The position numbers and the translations under genes were made by a program. Shown here in pieces: positions 38,643 through 46,625 of a DNA stretch of 64,000 nt; the stretch's first letter is position 1; each line of letters starts with the position of its first letter. The notes under the pieces are model-generated. The model was given only the letters and a program-made list of their open reading frames with translations. It ran no database searches and was not told the DNA's origin. This DNA comes from Streptomyces sp. NRRL F-5123 (lineage in GTDB: Bacteria; Actinomycetota; Actinomycetes; Streptomycetales; Streptomycetaceae), in assembly GCF_000721495.1 (NCBI RefSeq), contig NZ_JOHY01000040.1, forward strand, positions 1 to 64,000. The letters are read 5' to 3'.

Positions 38643-39467
38643 TTACGGCCGAGCGGGGGCCGGGGGCCGGTCGGCGGTCAGCAGGCGGCGCAGGGAGGTG
38701 GGGGTGCGGCCGAGGTGGTGGTGGAGGGTGCGGGTCAGGTGGGACTGGTCGGCGAAGCCGAGGTCGGCGGCGAGGGCGGCGAGGCTGGGCTCGCCCTGCT
38801 CCAGGCGGTCGAGGGCGCGGGCGACGCGGACGCGGTTGCGGTAGCGGGTGAGGGAGACGCCCAGCTCGCGGGGGAAGGCCCGGCTCAGGCGGTAGGGGGA
38901 GACGTCGAGCAACTGGGCGAGGGGGAGGAGGCCGTCGGCGGCGGGGTGGGCCGCGGTGATCGCCTCGCGGGCCGCCGCGACGAGCGCCGCGTCGCCGCCA
39001 GGAGGGCGTGCGGGGGCGGCGACGGTCCGGGCCACCGTCGCGGCGAGCAGGCCGAGCAGCTCCTCCGCCAGCGCGTAGTCGACGTCGCCGCTGCGTGCGC
39101 TCGCCAGCAGGCGGCGGTGGGCGAGGTCGAGGGGCGCGTCGGCGTAGACGGTCGGGGCGGGCGGGCGCGTGGCCTCGCCGGCCATGGCGCGCCAGAGGGC
39201 CGGGGTCACGCTCACGGACGTGCAGTCGTCGCCGCCCGCGGGGTGGGCGAAGTGCTCCTCCTCGCCGGGCACGCCGACGTAGGCCGTCGTCGCGTCGAGG
39301 TCGGCGGCGGTGCCGGACGCGCGCCGCCGGAAGCGGCCGCGGCGGACGAGCACCACCCGGTAGTCGTCGTGCACTTCGGGCGCCGACCAGCGCGTGTGGT
39401 CGTCCCGGCAGGACACAGCGGTGACGCTGAAGTCGGGCCGGACGGCGAGGGTGGTGGCCGAGCGCAC
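38643..39467 (-). CDS. AraC-family transcriptional regulator
   Basis: A 274-residue regulator with a cupin-like N-terminal ligand domain (HDDYRVVLVRRGRFRRR, YVGVPGEEEHF) and the double HTH at the C-terminus: LPLAQLLDVSPYRLSRAFPR with LGVSLTRYRNRVRVARAL, then LAALAADLGFADQSHLTRTL. This HTH pair is diagnostic. Ligand and targets are unknown; the VOC-family gene lies divergently after about 225 bases, with GC-rich tandem repeats between them, and could be controlled by it. Confidence 0.85.
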   Translation of the reverse strand: MRSATTLAVRPDFSVTAVSCRDDHTRWSAPEVHDDYRVVLVRRGRFRRRASGTAADLDATTAYVGVPGEEEHFAHPAGGDDCTSVSVTPALWRAMAGEATRPPAPTVYADAPLDLAHRRLLASARSGDVDYALAEELLGLLAATVARTVAAPARPPGGDAALVAAAREAITAAHPAADGLLPLAQLLDVSPYRLSRAFPRELGVSLTRYRNRVRVARALDRLEQGEPSLAALAADLGFADQSHLTRTLHHHLGRTPTSLRRLLTADRPPAPARP

Positions 39468-39579
39468 ACCTGAACGCTAGTCCGGGGGTCTGACAACGAC
39501 CCGCCCGCAAGGATGTCCAAGACCGTGCGGGGAGGGTTTCGGCAGGCTGATCCGCGTGCCTCCCGTCCGGCGTCCGGGC

Positions 39580-39631
39580 CGGGGCCCGGAGTCGGGGCCC
39601 GGAGTCGGGGCCCGGAGTCGGGGCCCGGCTC
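39580..39631. repeat. Four tandem 13-bp repeats
   Basis: Unit CGGGGCCCGGAGT repeated at 39580, 39593 and 39606, with an imperfect fourth copy at 39619. The unit contains the palindrome GGGGCCC(C/G). It lies between the divergent AraC and VOC genes. It may be replication slippage in GC-rich DNA or a regulator-binding array; nothing distinguishes these. Confidence 0.7.
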
Positions 39632-39693
39632 CGGGGCCGCCTCGCCACCGGGGAGCGGGGCACGCCACCTGTCACCGTACGAAGGGTCACCCC

Positions 39694-40056
39694 ATGTCCG
39701 TCAGCACGCTCTCCACCACGATCGTCGTCGACTGCGCCGACCCGGCGGCCCTCGCCGCCTTCTACGGCAAGGCCACCGGCTGGGACGTCACCTCCAGCGA
39801 CGCGGAGTACGCGGCCCTCGGCAACGGCGGTCCGGTGCAGATCGCCTTCCAGCGCGTCGAGGGCCACCGGGCACCGGACTGGCCGTCCGCCCCGGCCCGC
39901 ACGCACCTCGACCTCACCGTCCGCGACGTCGGGAGCACCGTCGCGGAGCTGCTCGCCGCGGGGGCGGGCAAGCCCGCGTTCCAGCCCGGCGAGGACAGCT
40001 GGGTGGTGCTCACCGATCCCGAGGGGCACCCCTTCTGCCTCGCCGCCGGCGAGTGA
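39694..40056 (+). CDS. VOC-superfamily (glyoxalase/bleomycin-resistance fold) protein
   Basis: A 120-residue single VOC domain made of two beta-alpha-beta-beta-beta units: STTIVVDCADPAALAAFYGK at the start and THLDLTVRDVGSTVAELL in the second half, closing with VVLTDPEGHPFCL. The acidic and His residues usual for metal binding are partly retained (H in RTHLDL, E in DPEGHPF). Members are dioxygenases, glyoxalase-like isomerases or antibiotic-binding proteins; this one cannot be placed. ATG 39694 with GAAGGG upstream is the start; the upstream frame crosses the tandem repeats. Confidence 0.78.
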   Translation: MSVSTLSTTIVVDCADPAALAAFYGKATGWDVTSSDAEYAALGNGGPVQIAFQRVEGHRAPDWPSAPARTHLDLTVRDVGSTVAELLAAGAGKPAFQPGEDSWVVLTDPEGHPFCLAAGE

Positions 40057-40067
40057 CACCTCGGGCG

Positions 40068-40106
40068 TGACGGGCCCGGCCCCTTCCGGGGGGACCGGGC
40101 CCGTCA
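40068..40106. terminator. Bidirectional terminator between VOC and EF-hand genes
   Basis: Perfect 12-bp inverted repeat TGACGGGCCCGG / CCGGGCCCGTCA (40068-40079, 40095-40106) with an additional CCCTTCCGGGG hairpin in the loop. It sits between two convergent stops (40056 and 40117). Confidence 0.75.
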
Positions 40107-40116
40107 TGCCGCGGGG

Positions 40117-40665
40117 TCAGGAGTGCTGGGGCGGGATGAGGCCGCAGAGGTGGGTGCCGGGGTCGGAGGGGGTGTCGCTGATCCAGAACTGGCGCCACAG
40201 GGCGGCGAATTCGGACCGGTCGAGGTGGCCGTCGCCATCGAGGTCGAGCAGGTCGAAGACGCCCGTCAGGTTCTCCGGGCGGCCGTTCCACGTCTCGACG
40301 AGCCGGTGGTGCTCCTCGCGGGTGATGCGGCCGTCGCCGTCGGCGTCCACCGCGTCGAAGACGGTGTCGGCTGTCGCCGTCACCTCGGCGAGCATCGTGG
40401 GGAGGCGGTCGACGACGAGAAGCATCTCGGCCAGGTCCACCGCTCCGTCCCCGTCGGCGTCGGCGATCCCGGCGATCAGTCCCCACCAGCCCAGGAGCAC
40501 ACCCTCGACGCGGGCGCGCAGGCCGGCGTCCCGGCCGACCGCGGGCAGCGCGCTCCAGCGGTCCGCCAGCGCCCTGAAGTCCTCCTCCCGCAGATAGCCG
40601 TCGCCGTCCGCGTCGAACGCCGCGAACATCCCCCTGAACTTGCGTTCCTGAAACACGCTGGCCAC
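40117..40665 (-). CDS. EF-hand calcium-binding protein (calerythrin-like)
   Basis: A 182-residue protein with four EF-hand loops of canonical 12-residue form: DADGDGYLREED, DADGDGAVDLAE, DADGDGRITREE and DLDGDGHLDRSE. Size and layout match calerythrin and the Streptomyces CabB-type proteins, intracellular Ca2+ buffers or sensors. GTG 40665 with GGGAGG upstream is the start; the longer frame has no support. All four loops keep the key Asp/Glu residues at positions 1, 3, 5 and 12 (loop 1 ends in Asp), so several Ca2+ ions can probably be bound. Monocistronic and convergent with the VOC gene. Confidence 0.88.
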   Translation of the reverse strand: MASVFQERKFRGMFAAFDADGDGYLREEDFRALADRWSALPAVGRDAGLRARVEGVLLGWWGLIAGIADADGDGAVDLAEMLLVVDRLPTMLAEVTATADTVFDAVDADGDGRITREEHHRLVETWNGRPENLTGVFDLLDLDGDGHLDRSEFAALWRQFWISDTPSDPGTHLCGLIPPQHS

Positions 40666-40929
40666 AAGCGCCTCCCTCTCCGACGCCGAACCCGGCCCCG
40701 CGCCCCGCGGAGCCGTACGCAAAACGGTAGGGGCGGGCGTACCCGCGCATCCACGGGCACATATGCGCGAGCGCACGGCGGTGAGCCCGGGGCCGGACGG
40801 CGACACGCCCGCGCCCTGGCGGTGGGACGTGGACGATCCGGGCGGGAGCTGATCAACTCGGCGGGGGCGGATGCCCCGGGGCCGGATGCCCCGCGCCGGT
40901 ACGAGGCGCCGTGGAAGGAGAGGGCAGAC

Positions 40930-42108
40930 ATGACGTCCGTGCCGCCGGAGGACGAGGCTCCCGTCGTCACCGGGGAGATTGCCGGGTCCTTCGCGTGGGG
41001 GGTGCTGCACGAGCGGCACCCGGCGCTGATCGCGCGGGTGCGGGGGGCCACGCCGTATCCGCCGCGGCAGCAGCGGGCATTGGACGCGCTGCTGGCGGAG
41101 ACCGGCACGGGCGGGGTCGTGGCGCCGCTGGACGCGGCCGAGCCCGGCGCGGACACGTGGGCGCGGTGGGGCGAGGGTTACGTGGGGCGGCGGTGGGCGG
41201 AGGTGCCGTTCCTGTGGGCCGAGAGCTTCTTCTACCGCAAACTCCTCGCGGCGCTGGGGTACTTCACGCCGGGGGCCTGGCAAGGCGTCGATCCCTTCGC
41301 ACCGTTCAAGCGGGCCGAACTCGCCGCGGGGAAGGTCGACGAGGAGCTTGCGGCGGTGCAGCGGCTGCCGCACCTTCTCCCGGAGGAGCGGGACATGGCC
41401 GTCCTCCTCTCCTCGTTGTGGGGCAACCGCGCCGACCTGGGCTTCCGGATCTCCGCCGGGGACGGCGGAGCGGGGGAGCGGGTGACGGGGCTGGTCGCCG
41501 ACGACAGCGCCGCGTTCTGGGAGGTGCTGGACGGCGGGCCGCCCGGCACGGTCTGCCTCGTCGCCGACAACGCCGGGCCCGAGCTGCTGCCGGACCTGGT
41601 GCTGGCCGACCACCTGCTCCGTACCGGGCGGGCCGCGGACGTCGTGCTGCACCTCAAGCCGTATCCGTACTTCGTCTCCGACGCGACGGTGCGGGACGTG
41701 CTCGACTGCCTGGACCGGATGGCCGCGGGGCCGGGCGACGAGATGGGGCGGCGGCTGCGGGACGCGATCGCCGGGGGGCGGCTCGTACTGCGCGCGCACC
41801 CGTTCTCCTGCGCGCCGCTGCCGTACGCGGACATGCCCGCGGACCTGCGCGCCGACTTCGCCGCCGCCACGCTCACGGTCATGAAGGGCGACCTGAACTA
41901 CCGGCGCCTGGTCCAGGACCGGCTCTGGCCCGCGACGACGCCCTTCGCCGAGGTCACGGCCTACTTCCCGGGGCCGGTGGCGGCCCTGCGCACGCTGAAG
42001 TCTGACGTCGTCACCGGACTGGCCCGGCGGACGGCGGACGGTCTCGACGCGGCGGACGGGGCATGGCGGACGAGCGGGACGCACGCACTGGTCCAGGTCA
42101 GGGCGTAA
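40930..42108 (+). CDS. DUF89 / ARMT1-like damage-control phosphatase family protein
   Basis: A 392-residue protein of the DUF89 family. Signature residues are present: VADNAGPELLPDLVLADHLL (metal-binding Asp-Asn followed by Glu) and TLTVMKGDLNYRRLV (the conserved K-G-D-x-N-Y-R motif). Family members are metal-dependent phosphatases removing damaged or excess sugar phosphates such as fructose-1-phosphate. Start ATG 40930 has GGAGAGGG upstream. It probably acts alone in the cytoplasm; no metabolic partner lies beside it. The biochemical substrate in Streptomyces is not known. Confidence 0.82.
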   Translation: MTSVPPEDEAPVVTGEIAGSFAWGVLHERHPALIARVRGATPYPPRQQRALDALLAETGTGGVVAPLDAAEPGADTWARWGEGYVGRRWAEVPFLWAESFFYRKLLAALGYFTPGAWQGVDPFAPFKRAELAAGKVDEELAAVQRLPHLLPEERDMAVLLSSLWGNRADLGFRISAGDGGAGERVTGLVADDSAAFWEVLDGGPPGTVCLVADNAGPELLPDLVLADHLLRTGRAADVVLHLKPYPYFVSDATVRDVLDCLDRMAAGPGDEMGRRLRDAIAGGRLVLRAHPFSCAPLPYADMPADLRADFAAATLTVMKGDLNYRRLVQDRLWPATTPFAEVTAYFPGPVAALRTLKSDVVTGLARRTADGLDAADGAWRTSGTHALVQVRA

Positions 42109-42267
42109 CCGCGCGCGTACCGGGCGAAACCGGGCCACGGTGGCGTAGCTCACGAAAATCCGACAAACGGAACTGCCGCATCCGCTTGCTCGTCCCTCCC
42201 CACGAACGGCGAATCCCGCAATGGGCGAATCCCGCGAAGCGCGAGGGAAGGACGGGCGGAGTCCGGC

Positions 42268-43479
42268 ATGGGCGAGGCGAGGAGCGGAGACCGGCACCCG
42301 GCGGACACGGGGTGGCCGGGCGACGCGCGACCGGAGCGCGCGGGCGCGGACGGTACGGGGAGCGCGCCCGGCCCGGGTGACGTGACCTCGCGGGCCACCG
42401 CGGTCCGACCCGGCCCCGTGCCCGAACCGGCCGCCACCGCCTTCCGGCCCGCAGCCGCACCGGCATCAGCACCCGTGCCCGTGCCCGCAGCCGCACCGGC
42501 ATCAGCACTCGCACCCGTGCCCGCAGACGCACCCGCACCCGCACCCGCACCCGCCGAGCGCAGGCGCGGGCTCGACCTCAGCGTGCCGCAGGTGGCGGGG
42601 AGCGCGGTGGCCGCGGTCGTCGCCGCCAAGCTCGCCTCGAACCTCGGCGTCTACGGCACCATCGTGGGCGCGGGCGTGGTCAGCGCGCTGGGCACCTGCG
42701 GCGGCTCCGTCCTGCAGTACGTCTTCCGGCACACCGGCCGCCGCGTCCAGGAGGCCGCCGTCCAGGCGGGACCCGTCGCCCGCCGGGCGCTGACCAGGAC
42801 CGACGGGCTGCAGCGCGCGACCGGGGCGGCACCCGGGAAGGGCCTGGACGGTCTGGACGGCCTGGACGGTACGGACCCGGGCCCGTACGCAGCGGCCGGG
42901 CACTCCCCGGACCGTACGCGTACGCTCCCCGCGCCCGGCACCACCGGCGCGGGCGATTCCTCCGGCGCCCACGACGGCTACGGCGCGGCCACTTCCTACC
43001 GGGCCGGGCGGCAGCGCAGGTGGCGGCGGCCCGTGGTCGCCGTCGCGCTCGCATTCGGGCTCACGATGGCCGGGATCACCGGCTACGAGGCCATCGCAGG
43101 CGAGAACCTGAGCGGCCACGGCGGCACCACCATAGGCAACGCCTTCACCGGCCACGGCACGGGCCACTCCGGCGACTCCGGCGACGGCAGGAGCAGCGAC
43201 TCCCCGTCCTCCCCGACGCCCTCGGCCCCCGCCGACCGGCACCCCGGCAGCGGCGAACCGTCCGGCCCGGCCCCCACCACCACCGCCCCCGGGCGCGGCG
43301 ACGGCGGCGGCGATCCGCAGGCCACCCCCGACCCCGCACCCTCGACCGCAGCCCCCACCACTCCCCCGGCGACGCCCGACCCGACCCCCACCGCGGGGAG
43401 CGGGACCGGGGACGGCGGAGGCGCCGGCGGCGGGGCCACCACCACCGCCCCCGCGGCGCCTCAGCCGGGCGGCGGCTGA
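42268..43479 (+). CDS. Low-complexity membrane protein, Pro/Ala and Gly/Thr-rich tails
   Basis: A 403-residue protein. Residues about 30-97 are an Ala/Pro repeat region (APVPVPAAAPASA and similar, encoded by an imperfect 6-base DNA repeat). A hydrophobic helical segment follows (VAGSAVAAVVAAKLASNLGV to GTCGGSVLQYVF, about 107-150), then a linker, a second span (VVAVALAFGLTMAGITGYEA, about 257-276) and a Ser/Pro/Thr/Gly-rich tail probably outside the cell. I recall similar uncharacterised Streptomyces proteins. No enzyme motif. The 3' end overlaps the convergent lipoprotein gene by 19 bases. Confidence 0.65.
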   Translation: MGEARSGDRHPADTGWPGDARPERAGADGTGSAPGPGDVTSRATAVRPGPVPEPAATAFRPAAAPASAPVPVPAAAPASALAPVPADAPAPAPAPAERRRGLDLSVPQVAGSAVAAVVAAKLASNLGVYGTIVGAGVVSALGTCGGSVLQYVFRHTGRRVQEAAVQAGPVARRALTRTDGLQRATGAAPGKGLDGLDGLDGTDPGPYAAAGHSPDRTRTLPAPGTTGAGDSSGAHDGYGAATSYRAGRQRRWRRPVVAVALAFGLTMAGITGYEAIAGENLSGHGGTTIGNAFTGHGTGHSGDSGDGRSSDSPSSPTPSAPADRHPGSGEPSGPAPTTTAPGRGDGGGDPQATPDPAPSTAAPTTPPATPDPTPTAGSGTGDGGGAGGGATTTAPAAPQPGGG

Positions 43480-44480
43480 GCGAGCACGGCCCGGACCCTC
43501 GCCGTCGTCGCGTCCAGGCCCGACCGGACCGCGGCGAGGGCGGCGGTGTTGCGGGCGATCGCCGCCGTCTGGAGCGCGCTGTCGGCGGCGTGCCAGGCGG
43601 TCACGACGTGCGCCTGCTGCTTGCACGCCACGTCCGCGGTGGCGGTGGCCAGTTCGCGTGCCGAGGGGGTCGCGGACTGCCAGTCGGCGTCGTTGTCCGC
43701 CTCGACGGGGTCGGCGTAGCGGTAGCCGCGGGCGGCCATGCAGGCGGACCAGCCCGCGAAGGCGCGCTTCACGCCCGGGTCGCTACGGGACTGCTGCCAG
43801 GCGTCGATCTGCAGCGTGTTCGGCAGCTCGGCGCGGGTCAGCGCGTCGTCCGTGCCGGTCAGGGCGCGGTTGGCCTGCGCGGTGCAGCCGCCCTCGGGCA
43901 CGGGCCGGCCGCCGATGCGGGGGTGCGGCACCGGCTTACCCGCGGGGTCGAGGCCGAGGCTGACCAGCGAGCGGTCGGCGGCGCTGCGGTGGTCGGGGCG
44001 CGCGGCCTGCTCGGCCTGCTGCGCGGCCCGGTCGCGCCGGTCGACGCGGACGTACGACGGGGTGAGCGCCGTGTGGTAGCCGTAGCCGCGGGCGGCCGCG
44101 GGGTCGGCGAGCATGTAGCGCCGGGCGGTGAGCGAGGTGACGTCCGCGTCGTCCGCGGTGAAGGCGGGCGGCAGCGGGTCGGGGCTGAAGCCGAAGCCGG
44201 CGAGGCAGCGGTTGGCGAGGATCTGCCGGGCGGTCAGGTAGTCGCGCAGCTGGCGCCCGGAGGGCAGGTACGCGGCGAGCGGGATGTCCGGGGCGGCGCC
44301 GGTCGCCCCCGGGCCCGCGGACGGGGCCTGCGCCGCGTGGGCGGCCCCGTCCGTACTCCCCGTGCGGCCAGGGCCTTCCGGCGGGGTGCAGCCCGCGGTG
44401 GCGGCGAGTGCGACGGCGGCCACGGCACCCGCCGCGGCCGCCGCGAGCCCGGCGCGCGGCCGGGCGTGGGTGGTCGGCAC
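43461..44480 (-). CDS. Putative secreted lipoprotein
   Basis: A 339-residue protein with a lipoprotein signal: Arg-containing N-terminus, Ala-rich core and lipobox TAG-Cys31. The mature part has conserved-looking cysteines and the phrase SACMAARGYRYADPVEADND, similar to the 'C-M-x-x-x-G-Y-x-Y' blocks of uncharacterised actinomycete lipoproteins. The C-terminal 70 residues are helical. GTG 44480 with AAGG upstream is chosen. It lies 8 bases after the I36 inhibitor gene on the same strand, so the two may be cotranscribed. Function unknown. Confidence 0.68.
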   Translation of the reverse strand: MPTTHARPRAGLAAAAAGAVAAVALAATAGCTPPEGPGRTGSTDGAAHAAQAPSAGPGATGAAPDIPLAAYLPSGRQLRDYLTARQILANRCLAGFGFSPDPLPPAFTADDADVTSLTARRYMLADPAAARGYGYHTALTPSYVRVDRRDRAAQQAEQAARPDHRSAADRSLVSLGLDPAGKPVPHPRIGGRPVPEGGCTAQANRALTGTDDALTRAELPNTLQIDAWQQSRSDPGVKRAFAGWSACMAARGYRYADPVEADNDADWQSATPSARELATATADVACKQQAHVVTAWHAADSALQTAAIARNTAALAAVRSGLDATTARVRAVLAQPPPG

Positions 44481-44488
44481 AGCGGGCC

Positions 44489-44929
44489 TTACTGCGTCCA
44501 GAGGTAGGACGCGTTCTGGTTGTAGGTGTTCACCAGCTGCTTCTTCTGGAGCGTGCCGACATAGTCGGAGGCACCCATGAAATTGCTGTTGTAGAACACG
44601 TACACGGACTTCGTGACGTTGCGGTTCCATGCGGAAGCCGCATTGTTCTTGACGTACTGGCCGTATCCGGGGACACCGCGCGTCAGGAACGTGTAACCGG
44701 CGAGGTTCTTGATATTGCCGTCCTCGTAGCGGCTGTCGAAAAGCGACCCCGCCTGGTAGGAGTTGTAGTACAGGCAGAACTCGCCCGTCCTCGCCTGGCC
44801 GGAGACGCCGGCGTCGCAGACGCCGTCGCGGTCCGCCGCCGTGGCCGTGGCGATGCCCATGACCGCGGCCAGGGCGCTCGCCGACAGCACCGCCGCGGCC
44901 CCACCCAGAACCTTCCTTGCCTTGCTCAT
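44489..44929 (-). CDS. Secreted peptidase inhibitor family I36-like protein
   Basis: A 146-residue exported protein. The signal peptide (residues 1 to about 31, ending ATATA) precedes a beta/gamma-crystallin-like domain: GEFCLYYNSYQAGSLFD, then NLAGYTFLTRGVPGYGQ and KNNAASAWNRNVTKSVYVFY. This is the layout of I36 inhibitors such as the Streptomyces metalloproteinase inhibitor SMPI. Cys38 and Cys52 may pair. The start ATG 44929 has an AGAGGA SD. Expected role: extracellular protection from or control of secreted proteases. Several family members lack tested inhibitory activity, so the function is provisional. Confidence 0.75.
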   Translation of the reverse strand: MSKARKVLGGAAAVLSASALAAVMGIATATAADRDGVCDAGVSGQARTGEFCLYYNSYQAGSLFDSRYEDGNIKNLAGYTFLTRGVPGYGQYVKNNAASAWNRNVTKSVYVFYNSNFMGASDYVGTLQKKQLVNTYNQNASYLWTQ

Positions 44930-45068
44930 CGAACGTCCTCTCGGATGACGGAAATCGACTGATGACTTCCGCTGCCGAGGAAGATACTCCGGATATCCTG
45001 GAATGGCCGCCACGACCCACCCCGGAATGACAATGCATAAAGTTTGACATTCATTTGACATTCACGCG

Positions 45069-46388
45069 TCAGGAATTCCGCGATGCCGCGACGTCCGCGA
45101 GCATCCGCCGCTGGTGCCGGTGCCCCACCGTCTCGTACCCGACCACCGTCACGAACGGCGCGAGCGTGAGGACCAGCAGGCACACGGGCACGGAGACGCC
45201 CGCTGCGGCGAGCAGTGCCGCGGCCAGCAGCACGAGCAGCGTGAGGCCGATGAGCAGCAGGTGGAAGGGGTCGGGCGCGGACAGCAGCAGGGTGTGCAGC
45301 AGATAGACCGTCAGCAGGTAGAGGCCGACGGGCAGCGCGAGGGCGAGCACGACGGCGAGGTCGCCGATGTGCGAGTGCTCCTCCAGGCTCAGGCCCGCGA
45401 CGTGCAGGCCCGCGCCCGCGCCCGCGATGCCGAGGAAGACGGCCATGTGGCCGTAGCCGAAGAGATACCCGCGCGACCTGCGGTGGACGAGGATGTCGCC
45501 GAACGGCACGGCGAAATACACCCACCACATACCGAACGTCAGGCCTACGCCCGCGATGACGATCGCGACGGCGTTCCACGTCCACATCGTGCCGTCCCGG
45601 CCGCCGAGAAGTTCACCCGAAGAGGCGACGGTGCCGACGACGCCCTCCCCCAGGGTGATGATCGCGAAGAGGCCGTAGCGCTCGGCGACATGGTGCGGAT
45701 GCCACGGCGTGCCGCCCGCGCCGCCCTGACCGAACACCGGCAGCAGCAGTTCGAGGACCGCCAGGACGGCGAAGACCGTGAAGGCGGCGGCCGGCGGCAT
45801 CCGCACGAAGCCGACGACCACCCAGCCTGCCTGCACGGCCACCGTCCAGCGGATGCTGGCCATGCCGACGTCGTGGAAGTCCGGCGCCGCGCGCGCCGCC
45901 CGCCACCACTGGGCGAGCATCGCGACGCGCATCACGACGTAGCCGATCACCATCGCCCGCAGCTCCAGATGTCCGCCCTCCTTGACGGAGTGGAACATCG
46001 CGGGCAGTCCGAGGGCGAAGACGACGACGCCGATCATCTGGAGCATCGTCAGGACGCGGTAGAGCCAGTCGTCGGTGCCGAAGGCCGAGGAGAACCAGCT
46101 GAAGCTGATCCAGGCGACGGAGATCGCGAACATGGCGAGGACGAAGGCCACGACGCCCTTGCCGTAGACGCCCTCGGCGAGCATGTCGGCGAACTGCCCG
46201 GCCGCGGTGCCGACGGCGACGACGAACGTGAGGTCGAAGAGCAGCTCCAGGGGGGTGGAGACGCGCCCGCCCTCCTCGGGGTCGCGGCCGCTCATCGGCA
46301 CGAGGCCGTGGGCGAGCGCGCCGCTCCCGCCGTCCGCGCCGTCCGTGCCGTTCCCGCCGCCGCCCGTGCCGTTCTCGGACTCGCTCAT
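45069..46388 (-). CDS. Low temperature requirement protein A (LtrA)-like membrane protein
   Basis: A 439-residue multi-span membrane protein with at least ten predicted helices. Family-typical segments are VSTPLELLFDLTFVVAVGTA near the N-terminus, AERYGLFAIITLGEGVVGTV in the middle and GYGHMAVFLGIAGAGAGL. LtrA was named in Listeria for growth in the cold; its molecular activity is unknown. Starts at 46388, 46397 and 46400 (ATG) are all in frame with weak SDs; 46388 is selected because the conserved region begins about 50 residues later. The N-terminal 30 residues are Gly/Asn/Asp-rich. Confidence 0.82.
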   Translation of the reverse strand: MSESENGTGGGGNGTDGADGGSGALAHGLVPMSGRDPEEGGRVSTPLELLFDLTFVVAVGTAAGQFADMLAEGVYGKGVVAFVLAMFAISVAWISFSWFSSAFGTDDWLYRVLTMLQMIGVVVFALGLPAMFHSVKEGGHLELRAMVIGYVVMRVAMLAQWWRAARAAPDFHDVGMASIRWTVAVQAGWVVVGFVRMPPAAAFTVFAVLAVLELLLPVFGQGGAGGTPWHPHHVAERYGLFAIITLGEGVVGTVASSGELLGGRDGTMWTWNAVAIVIAGVGLTFGMWWVYFAVPFGDILVHRRSRGYLFGYGHMAVFLGIAGAGAGLHVAGLSLEEHSHIGDLAVVLALALPVGLYLLTVYLLHTLLLSAPDPFHLLLIGLTLLVLLAAALLAAAGVSVPVCLLVLTLAPFVTVVGYETVGHRHQRRMLADVAASRNS

Positions 46389-46625
46389 ACGCAGCATCAT
46401 GCCGTGGGGCCGGACTGCTGCGCGTTCACCAGCCTCTTCCGCCTCCCCGCACCGGAACGGCCACCCTCCCCGCGGCCCCTCCGGACAGTCTCGGCCGTGG
46501 CACCGCAGCCGCATGCGGGGCTGAACCGAACGGGGTACAGGGTGGGGCCCGGCGCCGGGCCCCGCCCGCCGGGGGTGCGCGGCGGGCAGAGCGCGGCGGG
46601 GGTGCGCGGCGGCCGGGGACGCGGG

